This document shows, one piece after another, positions 7,919-15,659 of a stretch of 64,000 nucleotides of DNA (positions are counted from its first letter, which is position 1; each line of letters opens with the position of its first letter). This DNA is from Thermoprotei archaeon (GTDB lineage Archaea > Thermoproteota > Thermoprotei > Thermoproteales > B15-G16), in contig QMRC01000007.1 of assembly GCA_003649205.1 (NCBI GenBank), positions 21,937 to 85,936 on the forward strand, written 5' to 3'. The notes below the pieces were generated by a model. It was not told where the DNA came from. It ran no database searches and saw only the letters and a program-made list of their open reading frames with translations. A program made the position numbers and the translations under genes.

Positions 7919-9316
7919 CTATGTCAAGTCTCTAACCACATTAACTACCTTCAAGAACTTCCTATACATCCTAAGCAGTGGTTCTCTGAGTTCACTACTC
8001 GGCTCAACAACCTCGTACTTGACAACCTTCTCAACAGCATCCTTGAAACTACTGAATAACTTAGTTCCAACACCAGCTATAATTGCCGATCCAAGAGCTT
8101 CACATTCAGGTATAGTAACCCTCTTCACCTCTCTACCAAGTACTGAGCTAATTACTTTACATAGCGCTCTTCCTCTAGATACACCACCACCTAAGTAAAC
8201 ATCACCAATGTAATGACCTAATTCACCAAGATAGTCGACGATGTACTTAGTCAGGAAGCTCAATCCTGCATAGAGACCTAGAGTGAGGTTAGGTATCGAT
8301 GGTAGGAGGTTACTCAGTACAACGAACTTAGTAGGGTCCCAACCGACATCTCTCATAACTAGGTACGGAGGTACTACGTAGGTACTTAGCTCAGCTACCT
8401 CCCTCATCAAGTACCTCTCGAGCAAATCATCGATTGCGCTCATGCTAAGTGATGACATGTTGTTTAACCACTCAATGAAGCCACCAAAGAGCACAATGAC
8501 TAAACCACAAAGCCAAAGTCCATTGATTACATGTGGTGTGTTAACTAGTACATGAGGTGCAATAACTTCCCTAGCACAATAATCAACTCCAGCACTAAAC
8601 CCAGTCCTAATGAATAGCAATCCATCATTGATGATCCCGCAGCCAATAGCTGAGGCAAGGTAGTCGAAACACCCCTTAACAACAGCTATACCTTCAGGTA
8701 ATCCCAAATCCTTAGCAATATCCCTTCTTAACCCACCAACAGTGAATCCGATAGGTAGTACCTCACCGAAGTAATCTCGATCAACACCTAACCTCTCGAG
8801 CACAGAATAGTCAATAGCTAGAGGGCCGTCTGCTATTACTGTGTGCACCGCTCTACCCGTGAACAGAAACGTCAAGTAATCATGTAAGTGGAAGAACTTA
8901 ACACCTCTCCTAGCTAAATTCGGGTATCTCCTTAAGATCCAGAGCACCTTAGCTTCAAACATAGCAGGGCTACACTGCTTACCACTTACCTCACTTAGCT
9001 CCTTAGCCTCATTAACTGCAGGTGCCTCAAACCAAAGTAACGTAGGTTCAAGAACCTCCCCATTCTCAGAGCAAGGTATTACTGTTGGTGCTTGACCACT
9101 AATACACATAGCGACTATCCTCTGAAGATCTATATCTTGCTCTCTCAGTGTCTTCATAGCTCTAACCAAAGCATCGTACACATCACGTACATTCCTAGTG
9201 TACCTAAATGTGTGATCCGTACACGTGGTAGTGATCTTCGATCCATCAATTGAAGCACACACTACCTTCACTCTAGAGGTACCGACATCAATTCCAAGTA
9301 CGAGTTCAGTAACCAT
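7919..9316 (-). CDS. FGGY-family carbohydrate kinase (xylulokinase-like)
   Basis: Sugar or polyol kinase of the FGGY family. The phosphate-1 motif 'LGIDVGTSRVKVV' is at the N-terminus, 'MCISGQAPTV' and 'TLLWFEAPA' follow, and the C-terminal domain has the adenosine motif 'DVYLGGGVSRGRALCKVISSVLGREV' and 'ECEALGSAIIAGVG'. At about 465 residues it is family-typical. ATG 9316 is preferred to GTG 9328 because FGGY proteins begin right before the first strand. It stands alone, divergent from the TatD-like gene, with no isomerase or transporter adjacent, so the substrate (xylulose, glycerol, ribulose, other) is undetermined. Confidence 0.82.
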   Translation of the reverse strand: MVTELVLGIDVGTSRVKVVCASIDGSKITTTCTDHTFRYTRNVRDVYDALVRAMKTLREQDIDLQRIVAMCISGQAPTVIPCSENGEVLEPTLLWFEAPAVNEAKELSEVSGKQCSPAMFEAKVLWILRRYPNLARRGVKFFHLHDYLTFLFTGRAVHTVIADGPLAIDYSVLERLGVDRDYFGEVLPIGFTVGGLRRDIAKDLGLPEGIAVVKGCFDYLASAIGCGIINDGLLFIRTGFSAGVDYCAREVIAPHVLVNTPHVINGLWLCGLVIVLFGGFIEWLNNMSSLSMSAIDDLLERYLMREVAELSTYVVPPYLVMRDVGWDPTKFVVLSNLLPSIPNLTLGLYAGLSFLTKYIVDYLGELGHYIGDVYLGGGVSRGRALCKVISSVLGREVKRVTIPECEALGSAIIAGVGTKLFSSFKDAVEKVVKYEVVEPSSELREPLLRMYRKFLKVVNVVRDLT

Positions 9317-9373
9317 CGAGAAGTACACTTAACCTCTTTAACCTCTTATCACTTTCCCCTGTAGTGAGAACCT

Positions 9374-10219
9374 ATGGAGTTGGTAATCACGGATAATCAC
9401 CTCCACGTAAATCCTGTAAGAGGACGAGGACCTAGAGAAGTTGCAAAACTATTTCTAAGAGAAGGAGGTAGAGGAGCTGTTGTAGTGGCACTACTTAGCT
9501 GGCACTATGGGATCGCCCTAAGAGGTAGAGACGACATTACTCGATTCTATGACCTTGTTGTGAAGTCATGTGATGTATTTCGTGAGGTCGGTATTGTAGC
9601 TGTATCAATTGTTGGACTTCACCCAGCTGAGTACACTAAGTTAATCCAACTAGGTGTTAAGCCGAGTAAAGCTATGTCAATAATGGAGCTAGGTATAGAG
9701 ATAGCTGCAGAGTACGTGAAATCAGGTAGAGCTGTTGGAATTGGTGAAGTAGGTCTTCCACACTGGTACGTTGATAAGAACACCTATTCACAGCTATGGA
9801 ACTTACTCCTTCACGCACTAACCATTGCTAAGGATCTAGACTGCGTTATTCACCTTCACCTACCTAGAGACCTAGCTGTTGTCAGTAAGGTTGGTCAAGT
9901 AGTTAAGTCTCTTGGCTTAGAGAAGTCGAGAGTAATTCTCCATCACTCACTACCTGAAGTCAATAGACCTGAAGTAGAGTTTTTTACACCATCCATACCA
10001 GCTAAGTGGAGTGACTTAGTTAGAGCCACTAGGTGTAGACCAGTGTATCTAGTAGAGAGTGATTACCTAGATGACCCGAGTAGACCGGGCTGTGTTGTTG
10101 AGCCTTGGGTACTTGCCAGGCGTGTGAAGAGGTTACTCAATGAAGGTTTTGTAGATTTTAACTACCTTGATACTGTTCTCAGGAAGAACTTTGAGAAGGT
10201 TTACAGAGTTTCCCTCTAG
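9374..10219 (+). CDS. TatD-like TIM-barrel metal-dependent hydrolase
   Basis: Predicted amidohydrolase-superfamily TIM barrel of the archaeal TatD-related group (COG1099 type). Metal-ligand motifs are visible in order: 'DNHLHVNP' after the first strand, 'VGIGEVGLPHWYVD', 'CVIHLHLPRD', 'VILHHSLPEV', and the late aspartate in 'LVESDYLDDPSR'. Relatives include 3'-5' DNases, but the activity of this subgroup is not established. The 3' end overlaps the convergent VIT1-like gene by 4 nt. ATG 9374 agrees with the first beta strand. Confidence 0.8.
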   Translation: MELVITDNHLHVNPVRGRGPREVAKLFLREGGRGAVVVALLSWHYGIALRGRDDITRFYDLVVKSCDVFREVGIVAVSIVGLHPAEYTKLIQLGVKPSKAMSIMELGIEIAAEYVKSGRAVGIGEVGLPHWYVDKNTYSQLWNLLLHALTIAKDLDCVIHLHLPRDLAVVSKVGQVVKSLGLEKSRVILHHSLPEVNRPEVEFFTPSIPAKWSDLVRATRCRPVYLVESDYLDDPSRPGCVVEPWVLARRVKRLLNEGFVDFNYLDTVLRKNFEKVYRVSL

Positions 10220-10860
10220 CTGATGAACCTAGTTAGTGCCAGTACCAGTAGACCTGCTAGCAGGGTATAGAGACCATAGGTTAGAGGTCTTCTACCTGTG
10301 TACTTACCCAATAGAGCACCAACTACATACAACATAGCTAGTGCTATGGCTATTGACATCACTATGGCATAGGTGTTCGGTATGATGCCGTGTACTGCTA
10401 ACATGAATGGTACCGTTATCAGTAGAGCTGTTACAAAAGGACAGAAACCACTTAAAACCGCGGAGTACATAGCAGCAAACTTCTCAGCTCTCTCAATAGC
10501 TGTCTTCCTAAGTTTCGTCAGTAGAACATGCTCTAATTCAGTAATTCTTCTACTTCTCTCAGCCCACTCAGTAATCAGTGTGCTGACTGTACCTGAGAGT
10601 CCAGAACCAACAGCTGCACCAATACCTAGGCCAAGCAGTATCTCAGGTCTCTCACTAGCACCAGCAACGTAGGAAAACAGCACAGCACCTAAGAGAGTTA
10701 AGGTTATGTCAAAGGTATTTGAGACAGCATATCTCCTAGCAACTTCTGAAGCTCTAGTAATTCTCAGGTAGAATTTAACAGTATGCAAGTTACGTCTCAT
10801 AAATGAAACTAATCGTCTAAGTACCTTCAGTACCAAGCTACGTGACAATCCCCTCACCAC
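10216..10860 (-). CDS. VIT1/CCC1-like membrane protein
   Basis: A membrane protein of 214 residues with about five hydrophobic segments and a charged loop ('ERSRRITELEHVLLTKLRKTAIERAEK') between the second and third. That arrangement is that of the VIT1/CCC1 family of iron/manganese transporters and related archaeal proteins. The basic N-terminal tail 'RSLVLKVLRRLVSFMRRN' is longer than usual. The start is uncertain: GTG 10860 or TTG 10848, which follows a GGTGAGGGG. Metal transport is a family inference only; acidic residues of the classical transport path are not obvious. Confidence 0.65.
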   Translation of the reverse strand: MVRGLSRSLVLKVLRRLVSFMRRNLHTVKFYLRITRASEVARRYAVSNTFDITLTLLGAVLFSYVAGASERPEILLGLGIGAAVGSGLSGTVSTLITEWAERSRRITELEHVLLTKLRKTAIERAEKFAAMYSAVLSGFCPFVTALLITVPFMLAVHGIIPNTYAIVMSIAIALAMLYVVGALLGKYTGRRPLTYGLYTLLAGLLVLALTRFIS

Positions 10861-10939
10861 GTAGAGATTCCGAGTAGCGAGGTTAAGAACATTAATTGAG
10901 GAAACGAGATTTTCGTCAGCCTCACATAGTTAAGTCTCT

Positions 10940-10988
10940 TCAGCTCCTCTGACTCACATCACATACTCAGACCGGGCGTCTTCATCAC
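10940..10988 (-). ncRNA. C/D-box guide RNA candidate, canonical
   Basis: On the minus strand: C GTGATGA (10988-10982), guide AGACGCCCGGT, D' CTGA, C' GTGATGT, guide GAGTCAGAGGAG, D CTGA (10943-10940). All boxes and spacings are canonical. It lies in the 186-nt gap between a methyltransferase gene and the VIT1-like gene, free of protein genes on either strand. Targets would read ACCGGGCGUCU and CUCCUCUGACUC. Confidence 0.88.
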
Positions 10989-11046
10989 ACAGTATACTCA
11001 ATGAGGTATTCGGTACTTAATCTCTCTTCTCTAATTTACTCAGTAC

Positions 11047-11670
11047 CTACTCCTTTCGCGACACATACACCCTATACCCAGCTTCAGAACCAACAACATC
11101 ACAATTGCCAAATACCTGAAGCATTCTCTCCATTAACCTCCTACCACCCTTATTGTGTCGAGCAACGAGCTGCAGCAATCCACCTCTCTCTAGGTACTGT
11201 GGAGCCTCATCAATTACTCTATAACACACATCAAGGCCAGCAGATATCGGAGGGTTGCATAGTATTGCATTGAACTTCTCTCCTCTAACTGGCTCATATA
11301 GATCTCCCTCTCTAACCTCAGCATTGTGAATATCATTTAGCTTTAAGTTCTCTCGAGCTAGTTTCACGGCTAGCTTATTGATATCCGTCAAGATCACGTA
11401 GCCTCTAGGAGCTAACTTAGCAGCAACTATACCAATTACACCGTATCCACATCCAAGATCGAGGATTCTCCATCCATCCTCAATTATCATGTACTTGAGT
11501 AGTACCTCAGTACCCTTATCCAATTTCCTTGCTGAGAATATGCCAGGCGCTGATATTAACTTGACGTAGATACCCCTAATCTGCACCTCAATAGTGTACC
11601 TCCTACCTGTATCCCTAGGTCTCTTCGAGTAGTAATGGTAGTGAGACATCTCAATCCCTACATCTTCCAT
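11047..11670 (-). CDS. class I SAM-dependent methyltransferase, RsmC/MJ0882-like
   Basis: Methyltransferase with the Rossmann SAM site 'ILDLGCGYGVIGIVAAKL' near residue 75, an acidic ribose ligand in 'ILTDINKLAVKLARENL', and the amino-methylating catalytic motif 'LCNPPISAG'. NPP(I/Y) indicates N-methylation of a nucleobase, and the single-domain layout matches archaeal MJ0882/RsmC-like proteins thought to act on structured RNA. The ATG overlaps the upstream 125-residue gene by 13 nt, so the two are translationally coupled; the internal ATG 'MSHYHYY' is an alternative start. Confidence 0.85.
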   Translation of the reverse strand: MEDVGIEMSHYHYYSKRPRDTGRRYTIEVQIRGIYVKLISAPGIFSARKLDKGTEVLLKYMIIEDGWRILDLGCGYGVIGIVAAKLAPRGYVILTDINKLAVKLARENLKLNDIHNAEVREGDLYEPVRGEKFNAILCNPPISAGLDVCYRVIDEAPQYLERGGLLQLVARHNKGGRRLMERMLQVFGNCDVVGSEAGYRVYVSRKE

Positions 11671-12035
11671 CTGGGTCTCAACTTAACGATACCTAGCGTT
11701 GAGCATATTTCAATGCACCAACCTGCTAGTAATTTAGCAATTTCAATTCTAGCTTCTTCCTCCGTATACGATACTCCTCTACAGGTCTCTAGCACGTGCT
11801 TAGCTACCTCACCATCGACTCTACTGTAGAACTTATTCGTTAGTATCTGCAGTAGCTCAGCGAGCGACACGGTACCTGATTCAACAATTTTCTTTACGTA
11901 CTCTAGATCCTCTCCTCTCGGTACTACATCATCTACATGTGCTTCACCTTTTCTCTTCCTTGCTTCCTCTAAGTACTTGATTAGTGGTGTGTAGTCTCCA
12001 ACTACTGATCCATTTGCGAAGAGTGGTAATGTCAC
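11658..12035 (-). CDS. small helical protein, unrecognised
   Basis: A 125-residue protein with alternating acidic and basic helices ('LIKYLEEARKRKGEAHVDD', 'EEARIEIAKLLAGWCIEICS') and no membrane segment. I do not recognise the family. It overlaps the start of the downstream methyltransferase, which suggests a related role such as a partner or adaptor. It is divergent from the radical SAM gene, sharing a short AT-rich promoter region. The start is GTG with no strong Shine-Dalgarno sequence. Confidence 0.65.
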   Translation of the reverse strand: MTLPLFANGSVVGDYTPLIKYLEEARKRKGEAHVDDVVPRGEDLEYVKKIVESGTVSLAELLQILTNKFYSRVDGEVAKHVLETCRGVSYTEEEARIEIAKLLAGWCIEICSTLGIVKLRPRWKM

Positions 12036-12073
12036 GTTGAGTACACCTCTGCACCTAGAGTAATACAGTATGG

Positions 12074-12083
12074 CTTAAAATAT
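12074..12083 (+). promoter_or_regulatory. TATA box for the radical SAM gene
   Basis: CTTAAAATAT lies about 25 nt before ATG 12104. That is the distance expected for a leaderless archaeal transcript, and it decides the start in favour of the ATG over the adjacent TTG 12101. Confidence 0.5.
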
Positions 12084-12103
12084 AGTCTTCGCGTGTATGC
12101 TTG

Positions 12104-13708
12104 ATGAAGGTTCTTCTAGTTGATTGTTTGGGTTGGGGTAGTGTTGGTAGGGTTGCTACTGTTGACGTTATTGGTACTGGTCCTAGTATTGTTGCTTCCA
12201 TACTCGAGAGCTACGGTATTTCTGTTGACTACTCCTCACCTACAGGTTTACCTAGTTCTCTACATGAGTACACTGGTTTCATGATCTCTGGTATGGTTAG
12301 TGACGTTAAAACCATTAGATGTGTTATAAGTAAGCTCCGTAAGGAAAATCCTCATGCTATCATTGTACTTGGTGGTCCTATTTCAGCTGCTAAGGATATT
12401 GTTGCTGATCTAGGTGTTGACTTCGCTATTGTCGGTGAAGCTGAGTACGTTCTCCCGAAACTAATTGAGTACGGTCTTTTCAGTAATGATGAGGGTGATG
12501 TAGCTGAGAGATGTTGTGAAGAGAAGCTACCTAACTTAATCATTGTTAGGGATGGCAGTGTCGTGTACTCAGGACCTATTAGGTGGTGCTCTATTGACGA
12601 GATCACTAGGTTCAGTCTATCTCAGAACTTTATCTCTAGGTATCCTGGTATCACTTGGTCTAGAGTATACGTTGAGGTTCTTAGAGGATGCAGTAATTTC
12701 CTTAGACCTAGAATTCAGCTACCTGATGGTAGGGAGTGCATTGAGTGTGGTCTATGTAGATCTCCAAGGTTATCGGATAGGTTAAGGTGTCCCGTAGGTA
12801 TACCACCAGGTTGTGGTTACTGTTCTGTTCCTACACTGTATGGACCTGCTAGGAGTAAACCTGTTGAGTACATTGTTGAGGAAATTAGAAAGCTGGTTTC
12901 CGTTGGTGTTCAGCGTGTTGTACTGAGTGCATCTGATATACTTGACTATGGTAGGGACTGGTTGGTTAGTCCTGAACCTCTAACTGATCCGAGAAAACCT
13001 ATGCCCAATGTAGAGGCTCTAGAGGCTCTATTCTCCAGTGTTTTCGACTTACCTGAAGTCCGTAGTAGGAAGTGTGTTGTGATGATTGAGAACATTAAGG
13101 CTAATCTCGTAAATGAGGAAGTTGCTAAGGTACTTGGTAAGTACTTTAGAGGTACTTCTGTTCACATAGGTTGCGAAACTGGTTCTGAAGAGCATGCAAT
13201 CTCCATAGGTAGACCATGTACACCAACTGAAGTGCTTCAAGCTGTTAAACTACTTAAGAGGTATGGCTTAAGACCGTACGTCTACTTCATACATGGTCTA
13301 CCTGGTCAAGACCTGAAGATAGCTAGGAGAACGGCTAAGTTGATAACTAAGCTAGGTAGGGTGGGTGTAGAGAAGATTACTGTGTATAGGTTTCAGCCGC
13401 TACCTGCAACAGCATTTGAGAAGTTCCCTAGAGCACCACCAGCTAGTAAGTCTATGGTTGGTAGGATAATTGTTGATGCTAGTAAGTTCGTGAATAGATT
13501 CTCAAAGAGGAAGATGATTGGTAAGGAGTTAGAGGTAGTTGTTGCATCTCGTTGGAGAGACGGTATACACTATGTGACCTACCCTATCTACCATGGTCCT
13601 GTAACATTAGTGAAGGTGAATCGAGAACTTAAACCAGGTACAAGACTTAAGGTAAGGATCATTAAGGTACTTAGTGATAGAGTTGTCTTAGGTACAGTTA
13701 TCGAGTGA
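12104..13708 (+). CDS. radical SAM protein with B12-binding-like N-domain and TRAM-like C-domain
   Basis: Iron-sulfur enzyme of unknown reaction, 534 residues. The N-terminal ~120 residues form a Rossmann-like segment resembling the cobalamin-binding domain ('IIVLGGPISAAKDIVADLGVDF', 'IVGEAEYVL'). An extra cysteine group 'CIECGLC' precedes the radical SAM cluster 'CPVGIPPGCGYC', an unusual long C-x7-C-x2-C spacing. The TIM-barrel follows ('GCETGSEEHA', 'YFIHGLPGQD'). The last ~60 residues look like a TRAM/OB beta domain ('GPVTLVKVNRELKPGTRLKVRIIKV'), as in tRNA-methylthiotransferases. It may be an RNA-modifying or C-methylating enzyme; the layout resembles archaeal COG1031-type proteins. Confidence 0.75.
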   Translation: MKVLLVDCLGWGSVGRVATVDVIGTGPSIVASILESYGISVDYSSPTGLPSSLHEYTGFMISGMVSDVKTIRCVISKLRKENPHAIIVLGGPISAAKDIVADLGVDFAIVGEAEYVLPKLIEYGLFSNDEGDVAERCCEEKLPNLIIVRDGSVVYSGPIRWCSIDEITRFSLSQNFISRYPGITWSRVYVEVLRGCSNFLRPRIQLPDGRECIECGLCRSPRLSDRLRCPVGIPPGCGYCSVPTLYGPARSKPVEYIVEEIRKLVSVGVQRVVLSASDILDYGRDWLVSPEPLTDPRKPMPNVEALEALFSSVFDLPEVRSRKCVVMIENIKANLVNEEVAKVLGKYFRGTSVHIGCETGSEEHAISIGRPCTPTEVLQAVKLLKRYGLRPYVYFIHGLPGQDLKIARRTAKLITKLGRVGVEKITVYRFQPLPATAFEKFPRAPPASKSMVGRIIVDASKFVNRFSKRKMIGKELEVVVASRWRDGIHYVTYPIYHGPVTLVKVNRELKPGTRLKVRIIKVLSDRVVLGTVIE

Positions 13709-13715
13709 GTTAACA

Positions 13716-13764
13716 TCAGCATAGACGAGTCTCGTCACTACTCTGTAACCTACCCTCTCATCAC
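13716..13764 (-). ncRNA. C/D-box guide RNA candidate complementary to 16S rRNA
   Basis: On the minus strand: C GTGATGA (13764-13758), guide GAGGGTAGGTTA, D' CAGA, C' GTGACGA, guide GACTCGTCTATG, D CTGA (13719-13716). The D' guide is complementary over 12 nt to UAACCUACCCUC, a conserved stretch of the archaeal 16S 5' domain (recalled). The fifth nucleotide rule puts the 2'-O-methyl on the second C of UAACC. It lies in the gap between two radical SAM genes. Confidence 0.85.
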
Positions 13765-13816
13765 TTCTAGCAGGATCTGAAGTAGTTTAAGGAACAAGTA
13801 GAAACACAACACGTAT

Positions 13817-13835
13817 ATATTCGAATTTCGAATAT
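13817..13835 (+). promoter_or_regulatory. 19-bp perfect palindrome in the promoter of the SPASM gene
   Basis: ATATTCGAA-T-TTCGAATAT spans the TATA-like TATATAT and ends 9 nt before the TTG/ATG start. Its position between TBP/TFB contacts and the start is typical of an archaeal repressor operator. No adjacent gene encodes an obvious regulator. Confidence 0.6.
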
Positions 13836-13844
13836 TTAAGGTTG

Positions 13845-15215
13845 ATGAACATAACAAAGCTCTTCATAGACCTCATGACACATAAAGCTACTACAACTCT
13901 AGCCACCTACTTACTCAAACCACTGATCAAGTACTTCGACCCCATTAGCTGTTCTCAAACTGGTCTCTTAACTATGTTCTTTGAGAGGTTAACTGATGAA
14001 GGTGTTAAGTGGTTAATTAAGGTAGGTTCTCGTATACTAGGTTCTTCAGCACCTGAAGATCTTGATGGTAGGAATAGGTACCTAGTAAATGGTGTAGCTA
14101 TCGTCCTAGATTCAATAGCTAGGTTTGGAGTACGAAAACCGCTTGTAACTTCTAGACCACTAATGGTTGTGTGGAATTTCACTAATCTATGTAATTTAAG
14201 ATGTAAACACTGTTATCAGGATGCTAGTAGGAGGCACCCTAATGAACTAAGTGTTGAGGAGAAGTTAGATCTGGTAGATATGTTATGTAGAGACAGAGTA
14301 CCTCTCCTAGCATTTTCAGGTGGTGAACCTCTTGCTGCTCCTGAATTCTTTGAGGTAGCTGAGTACGCTGCTAATAGGGGTCTCTTCGTATCAATAGCTA
14401 CCAACGGTACATTAATAACTGAAGAAGTTGCTAAACGATTGAAGAAGCTAGGAGTTAACTATGTTCAGGTTAGTGTAGATGCTGCTACGCCTAGCAAGCA
14501 TGACCTCTTTCGTGGCATTCCAGGTGCGTGGGAATTAGCTATTCGTGGTGTTAAGAATCTAGTGAAGTACGGCATCTTCACGTGCATAGCAATGACAGTA
14601 ACTAAATTTAACGTAGATGAGGTGCCTAAGGTAATTGAATTAGCTAAAAAGCTCCACGTACCTAGAGTTGCTCTTTACAACTTCATTCCAGTTGGTAAGG
14701 GTACGGAGATAGTGAAGTGGGACCTGAGCCCTATTGAGCGTGAGAGATTACTATACTACATACTTCGTGAATTTATGAAGGGTGGTATTGAGGTCATGAC
14801 AACAGCACCACAGTACGGTCGTGTAATAGCTTCATTACTGGAGGAGTACGGATATCTGCCGAAGGTAGCTGCAGCGCATTTCTACAGTGGTAGTAGTGAG
14901 TGGGGTAAGGTAGTTGAGTTCATAGGTGGTTGTGGTGCTGGTAGAGTCTACCTAGGCATTGAGCCTGATGGTACTGTTACGCCCTGTGTCTTTCTTAAGA
15001 TACCTGTTGGTAATGTTCGTCAGTCACGGATTAGGGATATCTGGATGAAATCTCAAGTACTTTGGGATCTTAGAGATAGGGATAAATTGAAGGATCCATG
15101 TGGTTCCTGCCCCTACAAACACGTCTGTGGTGGTTGTAGAGCTAGAGCATATGCATATTTCCAAGACTACCTAGCACCTGACCCTGGATGTTTCAGAGCT
15201 AGTAAATACCTCTAA
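13845..15215 (+). CDS. radical SAM/SPASM protein
   Basis: Radical SAM enzyme with an auxiliary-cluster SPASM domain. A roughly 100-residue N-terminal extension precedes the core motif 'CNLRCKHCYQDA' (CxxxCxxC). 'FSGGEPLAAPEF' and 'VSVDAATPSKHD' are the following SAM strands. The C-terminus carries the seven-cysteine SPASM pattern ('CGAG', 'VTPCVFLKIPVGN', 'CGSCPYKHVCGGCRARAYA', 'DPGC'). Relatives include the heme-pathway AhbC/AhbD and peptide or tungsten-cofactor maturases; nothing nearby decides among them. ATG 13845 sits 25-30 nt behind a TATA-like TATATAT overlapped by a perfect palindrome, so it is probably leaderless and tightly regulated. Confidence 0.83.
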   Translation: MNITKLFIDLMTHKATTTLATYLLKPLIKYFDPISCSQTGLLTMFFERLTDEGVKWLIKVGSRILGSSAPEDLDGRNRYLVNGVAIVLDSIARFGVRKPLVTSRPLMVVWNFTNLCNLRCKHCYQDASRRHPNELSVEEKLDLVDMLCRDRVPLLAFSGGEPLAAPEFFEVAEYAANRGLFVSIATNGTLITEEVAKRLKKLGVNYVQVSVDAATPSKHDLFRGIPGAWELAIRGVKNLVKYGIFTCIAMTVTKFNVDEVPKVIELAKKLHVPRVALYNFIPVGKGTEIVKWDLSPIERERLLYYILREFMKGGIEVMTTAPQYGRVIASLLEEYGYLPKVAAAHFYSGSSEWGKVVEFIGGCGAGRVYLGIEPDGTVTPCVFLKIPVGNVRQSRIRDIWMKSQVLWDLRDRDKLKDPCGSCPYKHVCGGCRARAYAYFQDYLAPDPGCFRASKYL

Positions 15216-15235
15216 TCAGTAATCTAGCTCAAGAA

Positions 15236-15505
15236 CTATACTCTTGCTCTGGATCTATAAGGGCAAGTCTCACTCCTACAAAATATTTTACAAAATTCCT
15301 TAGCAAACTCCTCATTTATTCCCTTAAATCCGGTTCTCGTACCATCACACGTACATACCTTCCACTTCCCTCGAAAACCAACGTAGATATAACCAGTGCT
15401 AGTTATTGGTGATGGTATCTTCCTACATCTCGTAATGCACTCAGGGCACCACTCAAATCTTCCACCTAAGGTAATGACCTTCTGAGCAGTGTGCTTCACA
15501 CCCAT
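15236..15505 (-). CDS. small cysteine-rich, probably metal-binding protein
   Basis: About 89 residues with ten cysteines ('CPECITRC', 'CTCDG', 'CKIFC', 'CPY'), probably one or two zinc or iron-sulfur sites. I do not recognise the family; the 'KVCTCDGTRTGF' strand pair has a rubredoxin-knuckle look. The start could be ATG 15505 (AAGGTG in front) or the leaderless GTG 15514. Upstream, an inverted repeat encloses its TATA-like box (separate entry), suggesting regulated expression, perhaps by metal or redox state. It is convergent with the SPASM radical SAM gene, 20 nt away. Confidence 0.6.
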   Translation of the reverse strand: MGVKHTAQKVITLGGRFEWCPECITRCRKIPSPITSTGYIYVGFRGKWKVCTCDGTRTGFKGINEEFAKEFCKIFCRSETCPYRSRARV

Positions 15506-15529
15506 AAGAAACACCTTGATTTAGCATTT

Positions 15530-15550
15530 ACACCCTGTATTAAAGGGTGT
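15530..15550 (-). promoter_or_regulatory. inverted repeat enclosing a TATA-like box
   Basis: ACACCCT, 7-nt spacer gtattaa, AGGGTGT. On the minus strand the spacer reads TTAATAC, a TATA-like box about 26 nt before GTG 15514. An operator wrapped around the TATA element is the simplest reading; binding would block TBP. Confidence 0.5.
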
Positions 15551-15567
15551 CCTCATTACAGTGCTCC

Positions 15568-15611
15568 TCAGGTCCCGCCATAATCTTCACTAATCCGTCC
15601 GGGTTCATCAC
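15568..15611 (-). ncRNA. C/D-box guide RNA candidate with weak D'
   Basis: On the minus strand: C GTGATGA (15611-15605), guide ACCCGGACGGA, degenerate D', C' GTGAAGA, guide TTATGGCGGGAC, D CTGA (15571-15568). It is short (44 nt) and lacks a clear D' box, so only the D guide may be functional. TTTAAT-like sequence about 20 nt upstream could be the promoter. The D target would read GUCCCGCCAUAA. Confidence 0.6.
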
Positions 15612-15659
15612 ATCATCGGACCTAGCTGAGTGATTAAACCTTAAGGTCTGTTATAAGGG

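Noticed and set aside
7864-7920. GTGATAA followed by CTGA 12 nt later, resembling half of a C/D RNA.
   Set aside because: The C box is off-consensus and no C' box or final D box follows.
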